Source of the DNA: an uncultured Alistipes sp.
Lineage (GTDB): Bacteria; Bacteroidota; Bacteroidia; Bacteroidales; Rikenellaceae
DNA length: 16,305 nt
Assembly: GCA_904502285.1 (NCBI GenBank)
Contig: CAJGEC010000034.1
Location: forward strand, 1-16,305
Direction: 5' to 3'
The notes beneath the pieces were generated by a model that was given only the letters and a program-made list of their open reading frames with translations, was not told the DNA's origin and ran no database searches. Within the stretch, counting starts at the first letter, position 1. Each line of letters starts with the position of its first letter. A program made the translations under genes and the position numbers. Below, in pieces: positions 1-6,797 of the stretch.

Positions 1-160
1 CACTCAGCACTATCGCCTAACGTCATTAGTGAAATTATGGTATTTAGGTATTTTTAGGAATGCGCTCAGAAAACTATTCGCGCAAGCCTATCCCTAAATT
101 CACTAATTTCCCTATATTCCTTACTGCATAGCAAGCGTCGCACAAGTGTTGCTCTCTTCC
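1..160. other. Gene-free left edge
   Basis: I see no convincing coding region here. Stop codons are frequent and the one reading frame crossing it on the minus strand continues into the low-complexity repeats to the right. The only structure noticed is a 9-base inverted repeat, ATTAGTGAA at 25-33 and TTCACTAAT at 99-107, with a 65-base separation. It is too short and far apart to assign a role. Confidence 0.5.
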
Positions 161-161
161 G

Positions 162-250
162 TGTCACCGTACTCTTCGCTATCTTGTCACTTGTCACATT
201 GTCACAGGGGGTGGGGGTGTGACACGATGTGACAAGCGGAGAGTGACAAG
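162..250. repeat. Cluster of direct and inverted GTCAC heptamers
   Basis: TTGTCAC occurs at 184-190, 191-197 and 199-205, with a related GTGTCAC at 161-167. After a G-rich spacer (207-217) the inverse appears three times: GTGACA at 219-224, GTGACAA at 229-235 and 243-249. The cluster is therefore a large imperfect inverted repeat around about position 212. It could fold as a cruciform or hairpin in RNA, or hold dispersed heptamer repeats of the kind found between genes in Bacteroidales. No function can be read from it. Confidence 0.7.
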
Positions 251-292
251 AGGAAAGAGGAAAGAGGAAAGAGGAAAGAGGAAAGAGCAAAG
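251..292 (+). repeat. Tandem heptamer repeat (AGGAAAG)x5 plus a variant
   Basis: Five perfect copies of AGGAAAG run from 251 to 285, followed by AGCAAAG at 286-292. They continue in register from a TGACAAG heptamer at 244-250, so one 7-base periodicity spans two repeat types. The strand is all purine across the array, and a pyrimidine-rich stretch follows at about 313-345. Such arrays change copy number by slippage. Being non-coding, this one could serve as a strain marker. Confidence 0.9.
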
Positions 293-312
293 AGGGTGGC
301 AAGGCGGGCCCT

Positions 313-345
313 TGTTTCCTTTTTCTCCTTTCTCCTCGCCCCTCG
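313..345. other. Pyrimidine-rich tract facing the purine repeat
   Basis: This stretch is mostly T and C and lies about 20 bases after the polypurine heptamer array, separated by a segment containing GGGCCC. The two tracts are roughly complementary in composition and could pair imperfectly in single-stranded form. No gene or known site is recognised. Confidence 0.4.
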
Positions 346-378
346 CGCGTGTGGGCGTATTTTTTAAGTGTAGTAAAA

Positions 379-410
379 TTTGGTGGAACGAAAATTTTTA
401 CTTAAATTTG
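379..410 (+). promoter_or_regulatory. Bacteroidota-type promoter for the GrpE/Hsp70 operon
   Basis: TTTG at 379-382 and TAAATTTG at 403-410 are separated by 20 bases, matching the Bacteroidota housekeeping sigma consensus (TTTG, about 19-21 bases, TAnnTTTG). Transcription would start near 416-420, leaving a leader of about 135 bases before the first gene. Confidence 0.65.
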
Positions 411-415
411 TATCA

Positions 416-555
416 ATTTAGAGATTTCCCCCTGAGTTTGAGGTTGAAACTGATGGAGCTTACTCATCAGAGCGCTCTATATTGTGGGGTGATTGACCTA
501 TTTAGGATATAAATTGGTCTAAAAGCAATATAATACTAACATAAAAACTACGACT
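416..555 (+). other. Long structured 5' leader of the GrpE/Hsp70 operon
   Basis: The predicted leader holds a compact hairpin, CTGATG at 450-455 pairing with CATCAG at 465-470, extendable by AG/CT across a bulged G. It is followed by the palindrome GAGCGCTC (470-477) and an AT-rich stretch up to the ATG. No known riboswitch is recognised. Heat or translational control is possible but not shown. Confidence 0.4.
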
Positions 556-1392
556 ATGACAAGCATCTTTTTCAGCAATAACGAGGCAGAGCAGAGTGCT
601 AACCAGGCATTGGAGGCTCTACAGCAGAGTGTCGAGACAATGAAGATCGCTCACGCGGAGGAGATTCAGAAACTCTACGCGCGCATCGAGGAGCTCGAAG
701 CACAGGTGGCTCAGCAGAAGACAAACACTGAGCCTGAGCCAACCCCTGAACCACAGCCAGAGGTGAAGCCAGAGCCAACGCCAGAGCCAGCCCCAGCACC
801 TATCCCAGAGCCAGCCCCAGCAGTGGACTATGCCCCTCAGTTCGAGGCCCTCACAGCCTTGGTCAAGGAGCTCAAGGCGGAGAATGCCGAGCTCAAGACC
901 TTGGTAGGCTTCCGCGACCGTCTGGAGGAGAGTGTGCGCGATATGCACAAGGAGTTGGAGACCTACAAGGGTGGCTTCTACGAGAAGATTACCAAGCCCT
1001 ACCTCAAGGCGTTGTTGGAGTTGCACACACGCTTTGCGGATGTGGCGAACCACTTCGAGAATGTCGATTTGAGCACTTGCGACGTGCGTGAGACCTACGA
1101 CCGCCTTTTGGGTCAGTTCAAGAACTCGGTACAGGCTATCGCCGACAGAGTATATAACGACTTCGGCATCGACTACTTCGAGCCAGAGGTGGGACAACTC
1201 TACGACCCACGTCAGCACAAGGCTATGCGTGTGGTGAATACCGACGATCAGGAGAAGCACCGCGTAATCATCAAGGTTTTGGCTGGAGGCTTCAAGGATG
1301 TGGATAGCGACAAGGTTATCAGCACCGCACGTGTCGAGACCTACAGCTACGTAGCCCCTCAGGAGGGTGCGCAGAGCGCTAATGAGCAGTAG
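556..1392 (+). CDS. GrpE-family nucleotide exchange factor with coiled-coil and Glu/Pro-rich extension
   Basis: This is probably the ADP-release factor for the Hsp70 encoded just downstream, acting in the cytosol. The C-terminal part (about 197-265 of 278 residues) matches the GrpE beta-domain pattern, with FEPEVGQLYDPRQHKAM followed by a VIIKVLAGGFK-like strand pair. The segment before it (about 95-195) is helical, as in the GrpE dimer stalk. Unlike canonical GrpE (about 190-200 residues), the protein starts with a coiled coil (about 10-55) and a Glu/Pro-rich linker (about 58-88). There is no signal peptide. The gene is first in a transcription unit, 56 bases before the Hsp70 gene. It is unlikely to be the housekeeping grpE, given the extension and the absence of dnaJ or hrcA nearby. 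The family call is firm; partnership with the neighbour is inferred. Confidence 0.85.
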   Translation: MTSIFFSNNEAEQSANQALEALQQSVETMKIAHAEEIQKLYARIEELEAQVAQQKTNTEPEPTPEPQPEVKPEPTPEPAPAPIPEPAPAVDYAPQFEALTALVKELKAENAELKTLVGFRDRLEESVRDMHKELETYKGGFYEKITKPYLKALLELHTRFADVANHFENVDLSTCDVRETYDRLLGQFKNSVQAIADRVYNDFGIDYFEPEVGQLYDPRQHKAMRVVNTDDQEKHRVIIKVLAGGFKDVDSDKVISTARVETYSYVAPQEGAQSANEQ

Positions 1393-1448
1393 GCCACAGA
1401 GTTAGACGAGAAACAATAATAACAATAACAATATAAAAATATAAAACT

Positions 1449-3038
1449 ATGGCATCAGACAAGAGTAGAGCCGTATATGGCATTGACCTCGGTACAACAT
1501 ATAGTTGTATTTCGCAGGTGGACAAGTACGACCAGGCCGTTGTGCTTCGTAACTTCGAGGGTGACGCAACAACCCCTTCGGTGGTGTACTTCGAGTCAGA
1601 GACTAACGTAATCGTAGGTAAGGAGGCTAAGAATATGCTTCCTGTGGAGCCTGAGAAGACCGTATCGTTCATCAAGCGCCAGATTGGTGTGGACGCAGCA
1701 TTCGACAAGGCTACAAACACCACCCCTTACCACTTGGATCCAGCGGAGATTTCAGCCCTCATCCTCAAGAAGTTGGTTCAGGACGCTAACGACCTTGGCG
1801 ACAACCCAGAGCCTATCAAGGATGTAGTGATTACCTGCCCTGCATACTTCGGTAACAAGGAGCGTTTGCAGACTAAGCAGGCTGGTGAGGCTGCAGGTTT
1901 GAACGTGTTGGGTATCATCAACGAGCCTACCGCAGCAGCTATCTCTTACGGCTTGAAGGTTGATGAGCGTCGCACAATCCTCGTTTACGACCTTGGTGGT
2001 GGTACCTTCGACGTTACTATCATCGTGGTAAACGGTGGTGCTATCAAGGTTGTTGCTACGGGTGGTGACCACAAGCTTGGTGGTGTGGACTGGGATACTG
2101 AGTTGGCTAAGTATGTGTTGAATATGTTCAACTCGCAGAACGGCACATCGTATGAGTTCGAGACCCTTCCAGCAAATGCTAAGTTCGACTTGTTGCTCAA
2201 CGCCGAGAACTGGAAGAAGAACCTCACTGCTCGTCAGACCGCTAAGATTAACTTCTCGTTCGAGGGTAAGTCAGTAAACTTCGACCTCCCACGCGAGACC
2301 TTCAACGCTATTACCGAGGAGCGCCTTAACGACACTATCGAGGCTACACGCAAGATTATCGACATCGCTAAGGGCAAGGGCTACAACAATATCGACGAGA
2401 TTATCTTGGTGGGTGGTAGTAGTAAGATGCCACAGATCAAGGAGCGTGTGGAGAGCGAGTTCGGCTTGCCTACCCATATCAACGACCCTGATGAGTGCGT
2501 AGCAAAGGGTGCTGCTATCTACGCTATGAACGCAGCTTATGCTCAGGCAATTGTCGATTACGAGGAGAATGGTGGTGAGCGTCCAGCACCTCTTATGATC
2601 GATCAGACACGTGTCGTAAACGTGACAAGTAAGACCTACGGCTTGGGCCTTGTAGACGATATGGTGGGTAATATGATCTTTGCGAACTCTACACTCCCAG
2701 TATCGCGCAAGCGTGTGTTCCAGACCGTTATGGATAATCAGACTGCCGTAATCTTGCCTATCTACGAGAGCGACTTCACCGACGAGGAGGCCGATGCAAC
2801 CGTTGAGGCTCGCTTCTGTACCTTGGCTACCGAGGATATGTCGGAGTTGAAACTTACGGGCAACCACCCACGCGGAACGGAGATCAATGTTACCTTCAGC
2901 ATCGACAACGAGGGTATCTTGAGTGTGAACGCTACACGTGGTTCGGACGTCATCGACTTCCAGTTGAAGGTGGCTGGTGTTAAGTCTGAGGAGGAGCTCA
3001 AGAAGTCTCAGAACTTTATCGCTGCAGTAAACGTATAG
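1449..3038 (+). CDS. Short Hsp70-family ATPase without C-terminal lid
   Basis: The 529-residue protein has a complete Hsp70 nucleotide-binding domain: phosphate-1 loop GIDLGTTYS (11-19), a lysine in FIKRQIG (K76) matching the catalytic DnaK lysine, NEPTAAA (158-164), phosphate-2 DLGGGTF (181-187) and the adenosine motif VGGSSKMP (321-328). A beta-type substrate-binding domain follows (about 395-510), with the conserved stretch INVTFSIDNEGILSVNA. The protein ends soon after, so the alpha-helical lid and tail of DnaK (about 638 residues) are missing. The hydrophobic interdomain linker (VLLLD in DnaK) is not preserved; the equivalent stretch reads TRVVNVT, preceded by an Asn/Glu/Gly/Pro-containing insert near 365-385. 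It should bind and hydrolyse ATP, but substrate holding and allostery may differ. It lies 56 bases after the GrpE-like gene and is followed by a terminator. Confidence 0.95.
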   Translation: MASDKSRAVYGIDLGTTYSCISQVDKYDQAVVLRNFEGDATTPSVVYFESETNVIVGKEAKNMLPVEPEKTVSFIKRQIGVDAAFDKATNTTPYHLDPAEISALILKKLVQDANDLGDNPEPIKDVVITCPAYFGNKERLQTKQAGEAAGLNVLGIINEPTAAAISYGLKVDERRTILVYDLGGGTFDVTIIVVNGGAIKVVATGGDHKLGGVDWDTELAKYVLNMFNSQNGTSYEFETLPANAKFDLLLNAENWKKNLTARQTAKINFSFEGKSVNFDLPRETFNAITEERLNDTIEATRKIIDIAKGKGYNNIDEIILVGGSSKMPQIKERVESEFGLPTHINDPDECVAKGAAIYAMNAAYAQAIVDYEENGGERPAPLMIDQTRVVNVTSKTYGLGLVDDMVGNMIFANSTLPVSRKRVFQTVMDNQTAVILPIYESDFTDEEADATVEARFCTLATEDMSELKLTGNHPRGTEINVTFSIDNEGILSVNATRGSDVIDFQLKVAGVKSEEELKKSQNFIAAVNV

Positions 3039-3061
3039 TCGCCGTAGCGAGAGTATTGTCT

Positions 3062-3106
3062 AAAAACGGGGGTTGTGTCCTTCAGGGGTACAACCTCGTT
3101 TTTGGC
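3062..3106 (+). terminator. Intrinsic terminator after the Hsp70 gene
   Basis: AAAAACG and GGTTGT on the left (3062-3076) pair with ACAACC and CGTTTTT on the right (3090-3103), with a small internal bulge, and the right arm ends in a run of T. It should reduce, perhaps only partly, read-through into the 706-residue protein gene. A TTTG at 3101-3104 could be a -33 element, but no good TAnnTTTG follows at the right distance. Confidence 0.7.
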
Positions 3107-3152
3107 GTTATGAGAGTCTCGCTTATACTACCTACAAAGTATTGATTATTAG

Positions 3153-5273
3153 ATGGATCAAATTCTACTAAACCAAAAACTTGCCGACTGGGATAAGGCG
3201 TGCCGTTATTTCGCCACGCAAAGCATCCAAGATCAGCTCTCCAACGAGGAGAAGCAAGCGGTGACCTTCCTGACCAACTACTGGCGCGACAAGGAGTTCA
3301 ACCCTGCGGCTTGTGAGACACATATCACGGCGCTTAAGCAGAGTGATAAGTTGCACTCGTCGAACCGTGAGATTATCGAGCATAGTAAGTTGCTTCGCGG
3401 TATTGCGCAGACCTTCTACACCAAGGATGCTGCCACGTTCAACATCTTCCGTTCGGCTTTAGGCTGGAAGCCTAAGCAGAACAACCAGACCCCAACCCCT
3501 GAGGGTGCGCCTAAGCACAACGAGGTGATGATGATGGGCTGGGCGGAGAAGTGGACCAAGGCTATGCAGTACCTCAAGAGTGCCGAGATTGTTCCCCAGT
3601 TGGAGCAGTCCGAACTCACCGCCGTAGAGCAACTTGGCGATATGTGGCGCAGACCTAAGTACTCGCCCGATATGAAGCGTGAGGCCGAGGAGTATATCGC
3701 TACCTTGACCGCCTCGCACAAGTATCACGCCTCGAACCGCGACATCATCGAGCAGAGCAAGAACCTCTGCCACGTGGCACGTAACATCTATGCCAACGAG
3801 GAGACCTTCACAACATTTAAGAAGGTGCTCACGAAGTACAACTCTGAGCATAAGCCCCCTCGCCGTGAGCATATCCCTACGCCTACGCCAACCCCTACAC
3901 CAAAGCCTAATCCTACGCCTACGCCAAACAATCGTCGCGATACGGTGCTTAAGATTACGAATGTTATCTTTGGTGGTAGCGACCGCCAGGGCAATATCGT
4001 CGTACCTTTCGGTGGCACGATCTACAATAGCGTGCAGTATATCAAGCCTAAGATCGTTGTGGGCTCGGAGTACTATGGCACTCACGAGGTGGAGTTCTCG
4101 TTGCACTACTCCGACGGTGGCCACGACACCTATACCGATACCGTAACCTTCAATGGTAAGGGCGAGTATATCACCTCTGGCTGGGGCTCGGAGAGTGGTA
4201 CGGTCTATCGAGATATCGACTATGTGGACTACACCATCCGCATCAACCACCGTGTGGTGTGGGAGTGCCGCGTGAATATCGCCAAGGATAAGAGCATCCC
4301 TACGGTGCCTACTATCTCGAAGGTGCTCTTCGCCGCTACCGACTACGACGGCAATATTATGATGGAGCCAAGCGATTCGCTCCCAACGGGTATCCAGTAC
4401 CTCTCGCCATACATCACCATCTCGAACAACTTCACAGGCACGGTGGACCTCGTTATCCGCATCCGTCGTGGTGATGGCCGTACCTCGGAGTACGATACTA
4501 CGCTCAAGGTCAATGGCGCAGGCAACTACTACCTCATCGGCTGGGGTAACAAGGAGGGTACGTCGTACCTCGATGCCGACACTATCACCGTGGATATCAT
4601 CCACAAGGGTAAGGTGCTCAACAGCAGTAAGGTACGTATCACTGCTTCGGCACGTAAGTACCGCCGTAACCAGAACCAGAGTACTAAGGAGTCGGGCTGG
4701 CAGCGCTTCAACAACTGGGTTGAGGATGTGGGCGACTGGTTGGAGGATCACTCCGAGACTGCGGGCATCATCTTGGGTGCTATTGTCTTCCTGATCTACG
4801 CTATCTATGTCATTCTTACGTGGGTAAATGAGGGCTTCTGGGTGGCACTCTTGGCGGGCTTCATCGGCTTCTTCATCGCCGGTATTGCTGCCTACCTGCT
4901 TATGATCGGCGGTAATATACTATCCTGGATTCTACGCTTTGTCTTCCTCAATGCCTGGACCTTCCTGCTCGCCGTGGGAATACTTATAGGTGTTGTAGTG
5001 ATGCCAGGCGTAGGTGCTATCTTCGATGGCTCGAACGACTACGATGAGTACTCCTACACCGATGATTCAAGTTCAGAGGAGTATGATGTCTATTACGTTA
5101 CGGCAAATAGCCTTAATGTGCGCTCTTACGCCTCTAAGAATGCCCCTGTCGTAGGCTCGCTCTCGAAGTACCAGAGTGTCGAGGTTGTCGAGTATAATTC
5201 GTCGAACGGCTTTGCTAAGATTCGTTACAACGGCGACATAGCATACATTAGCAATAAGTATATCAGCAAGTAG
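3153..5273 (+). CDS. Multidomain membrane protein: duplicated helical domain, duplicated beta domain, membrane helices, SH3b
   Basis: I do not recognise the whole 706-residue protein as a named family. Residues 1-105 and 125-230 are two copies of a helical domain, best seen as HSSNREIIEHSK (68-79) and HASNRDIIEQSK (192-203). A Thr/Pro repeat linker spans about 241-260. Two copies of a beta-rich domain follow (about 264-377 and 385-497), each with an [IV]LF/IFG-like start, a Tyr-Ile/Leu-x-Pro segment and a GWG turn (343-345, 463-465). I know similar domains only from uncharacterised Bacteroidota proteins. Hydrophobic helices lie near 537-557, 562-590 and 600-618. An acidic Tyr/Asp/Ser stretch leads to a bacterial SH3 domain (645-706, with NSLNVRSYAS). 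No signal peptide is present, so the long N-terminal part is probably cytosolic and the SH3b domain periplasmic if three helices cross. It follows the Hsp70 gene by 114 bases. Confidence 0.85.
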   Translation: MDQILLNQKLADWDKACRYFATQSIQDQLSNEEKQAVTFLTNYWRDKEFNPAACETHITALKQSDKLHSSNREIIEHSKLLRGIAQTFYTKDAATFNIFRSALGWKPKQNNQTPTPEGAPKHNEVMMMGWAEKWTKAMQYLKSAEIVPQLEQSELTAVEQLGDMWRRPKYSPDMKREAEEYIATLTASHKYHASNRDIIEQSKNLCHVARNIYANEETFTTFKKVLTKYNSEHKPPRREHIPTPTPTPTPKPNPTPTPNNRRDTVLKITNVIFGGSDRQGNIVVPFGGTIYNSVQYIKPKIVVGSEYYGTHEVEFSLHYSDGGHDTYTDTVTFNGKGEYITSGWGSESGTVYRDIDYVDYTIRINHRVVWECRVNIAKDKSIPTVPTISKVLFAATDYDGNIMMEPSDSLPTGIQYLSPYITISNNFTGTVDLVIRIRRGDGRTSEYDTTLKVNGAGNYYLIGWGNKEGTSYLDADTITVDIIHKGKVLNSSKVRITASARKYRRNQNQSTKESGWQRFNNWVEDVGDWLEDHSETAGIILGAIVFLIYAIYVILTWVNEGFWVALLAGFIGFFIAGIAAYLLMIGGNILSWILRFVFLNAWTFLLAVGILIGVVVMPGVGAIFDGSNDYDEYSYTDDSSSEEYDVYYVTANSLNVRSYASKNAPVVGSLSKYQSVEVVEYNSSNGFAKIRYNGDIAYISNKYISK

Positions 5274-5296
5274 CCTATAATATATATAGGTGCAAC

Positions 5297-5346
5297 CCAA
5301 CCAAGGGGCGTGTCCGAATCGGGATGCGCCCTTTTTGGTTTTTTAA
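5297..5346 (+). terminator. Intrinsic terminator after the 706-residue membrane protein gene
   Basis: AACC-AAGGGGCGTGTCC pairs with GGGATGCGCCCTTTTTGGTT through a GC-rich stem containing two G-T wobbles, with a loop near 5316-5319 and a T run at 5339-5344. The hairpin separates the chaperone genes from the downstream sigma unit. Confidence 0.75.
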
Positions 5347-5365
5347 GAAAATTATGCTAACTTTG
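5334..5365 (+). promoter_or_regulatory. Bacteroidota-type promoter for the sigma/C39-like pair
   Basis: TTTG at 5334-5337 is followed after 20 bases by TAACTTTG at 5358-5365, a full match to TAnnTTTG. Transcription would start near 5372, about 25 bases before the sigma gene. The -33 element sits inside the right arm of the preceding terminator. Confidence 0.65.
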
Positions 5366-5397
5366 TATTTAGATAACCCACTAAAGAGAGTCTGAGG

Positions 5398-5964
5398 ATG
5401 ACCGACAAGCAGATAGTTGAGGCCCTGATTGAGCGAGATGAGCAGGTGACACAGCAGTTCTTCTTTGAAAACTGCCGTCCCCTCTTCTTGAGCATCATTC
5501 GTTATCTCTTCTCCTATGAGGTCGATTACGACGAGTTCGTCAGCGAGTTCTACCTCTACCTTATGGAGCGAGATGCCTACCGTCTCCGCCAATTCGAGGG
5601 ACGCAGCACTATCTACCAGTGGCTCAAGGTTACGGCCACGCGCTACTTCATTGCCAAGCGCAACCGAATGGTGAATATGGAGCCGAGCAACAGGGGCGAG
5701 ACACCCTCCGCAATGGATAGTTGCGACCAACGCTCCCAGATGGCCAAGATCGATATGGAGCAACTCTTTGCCCAGATGCCTAACCGTCGCTATGTCTATG
5801 TCATCAGGCGTCTCTGTCTCCACGAGGCCGACCCCAAGGTTGTGGCCGAGGAGTTGAATATAAGCGTGGATAACCTGTACAACATAAAGAAACGTGCTAT
5901 GGCCTCGCTGTCGGAGGTGGCACTTAAGGAGGTGAAGAGGTATGAAAAAGAGATTGCTAACTGA
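5398..5964 (+). CDS. ECF-like RNA polymerase sigma factor
   Basis: This 188-residue protein should direct core RNA polymerase to a specific promoter set. A sigma-2-type region covers about 10-92, with DYDEFVSEFYLYLM and the aromatic/basic GRSTIYQWLKVTATRYF segment. A sigma-4-type helix-turn-helix lies at about 120-172, including VAEELNISVDNLYNIKKRA. There is no sigma-1 or sigma-3, as expected of ECF factors, although sigma-2 is divergent. Its 3' end overlaps the next gene by 23 bases, so the two are very likely translationally coupled and co-regulated, in the manner of sigma/anti-sigma pairs. It starts soon after its own promoter. The family assignment is good; target genes are unknown. Confidence 0.88.
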   Translation: MTDKQIVEALIERDEQVTQQFFFENCRPLFLSIIRYLFSYEVDYDEFVSEFYLYLMERDAYRLRQFEGRSTIYQWLKVTATRYFIAKRNRMVNMEPSNRGETPSAMDSCDQRSQMAKIDMEQLFAQMPNRRYVYVIRRLCLHEADPKVVAEELNISVDNLYNIKKRAMASLSEVALKEVKRYEKEIAN

Positions 5965-6640
5965 GATCTCCACGGAGGTTGTGGCAGCCTTTCTCGATGG
6001 AAATGCTACGGCCGAGGAGAGTAGACAGATTTTGATGGCTATTGCTGAGGATGAGGAACTTAGGGAGGTCATACGTACCTCGTTGAGTGTCGATGCCGAG
6101 TTGTGCCAGATACCGTTTGGAGGCGAGGCAATTCCTCAGATGGCTATGGCGGCTACGTGCAACGAGGAGCACTACTGTTGCTTGGAGTGCGAGAAGCAGG
6201 TGCTCACCCACTTCGGCATTGCCTACGACGACGACCAACTCCTTGAGGAGGCTATCGCCAAGGGGTGGCAACAGGAGGAGGGTACGGCCCTCCATAACGT
6301 GGGCCGACACCTTGAGGCTAAGGGCTTGACCGTCGAGCGCAGGTTTAGGGCTACGTTGGCCGATTTGGCTAAGGCCTTGGAGGGTGGTTGCGGAGTTATC
6401 GTGGCAGTGGATGGTGGCGAGTTGCTGGGCGATAGGGCTCAGGAGATTCTTGAGGACTTGCTCGTGGGCGAGATTCTGGACCATACGGTGGTTGTCAAGG
6501 CCTACGATGTAGAGCAGGGTGTGGTCACTATCTTTGACCCTAACTCACCCAATGCCGAGGATAGATACCCTGTGGAGCAGTTCGAGGATGCTTGGAACGA
6601 CTCGAAAAACTATATGGTCACCGCCCTTTTAGAGAGGTAG
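5942..6640 (+). CDS. C39-like cysteine peptidase domain fused to an anti-sigma-like N-terminus
   Basis: Residues 1-50 of 232 resemble the short helical N-terminus of Bacteroidales anti-sigma proteins (AAFLDGNATAEE, 15-26); the anti-sigma encoded at 12756-12283 shows FLEGRTTNAEE in the same place. The rest has a papain-like C39-type layout. Its YCCLECEKQVLTHFGI segment (78-93) aligns by spacing with the catalytic Cys helix of C39 peptidases, placing C79 at the nucleophile. H181 in DHTVVVKAYD and D199 in TIFDPNSP complete the expected His/Asp pair. No signal peptide or membrane helix is evident, so it is probably cytosolic. It overlaps the sigma gene. It may be a regulatory protein that binds the sigma factor and cleaves, or only senses, a substrate. 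Activity is not demonstrated, and the peptidase call rests on pattern. Confidence 0.7.
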   Translation: MKKRLLTEISTEVVAAFLDGNATAEESRQILMAIAEDEELREVIRTSLSVDAELCQIPFGGEAIPQMAMAATCNEEHYCCLECEKQVLTHFGIAYDDDQLLEEAIAKGWQQEEGTALHNVGRHLEAKGLTVERRFRATLADLAKALEGGCGVIVAVDGGELLGDRAQEILEDLLVGEILDHTVVVKAYDVEQGVVTIFDPNSPNAEDRYPVEQFEDAWNDSKNYMVTALLER

Positions 6641-6663
6641 AGGGTCGGGAGTTTATGCGCTAC

Positions 6664-6697
6664 GTGCGATTGCCTTCGGGTGGTCGCACTTTTTTTG
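6664..6697 (+). terminator. Intrinsic terminator after the C39-like gene
   Basis: GTGCGATTGCC (6664-6674) pairs with GGTGGTCGCAC (6679-6689) around a stable TTCG loop, with G-T wobbles in the upper stem, followed by seven T (6690-6696). Confidence 0.85.
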
Positions 6698-6797
6698 TGG
6701 CGTGGCACAATTTTTTATCGTTTTTGTGCGCTATAATGATAGATTTCTGCTCGGCAGAGGCTCTTTAAAGAAAAAATACAAAAAATAAGAGGATAGT

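Noticed and set aside
162..292. CRISPR array
   Set aside because: The repeats are 7 bases long with no unique spacers of regular length and no cas genes nearby.
66..302. 78-codon open frame on the minus strand
   Set aside because: Its first third is the translated repeat (Ser/Phe/Leu/Pro low complexity); no ribosome site or recognisable domain.
219..512. 97-codon open frame on the plus strand
   Set aside because: It translates the heptamer repeats into Arg/Lys/Glu-rich low complexity and runs through the promoter at 379-410; no family resemblance.
619..1260. 213-codon antisense frame under the GrpE-like gene
   Set aside because: The sense frame has a firm GrpE match; the antisense product has Trp/Leu repeats that are the complement of Glu/Pro codons.
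3459..4751. 430-codon antisense frame under the membrane protein gene
   Set aside because: It is a shadow caused by the strong third-position codon bias of the sense gene; the sense protein has clear domains and the antisense product is a low-information Leu/Val/Arg-rich sequence.
5275..6072. 265-codon antisense frame under the sigma gene
   Set aside because: It crosses the terminator and promoter and covers a clear sigma factor; it has no domain signal.
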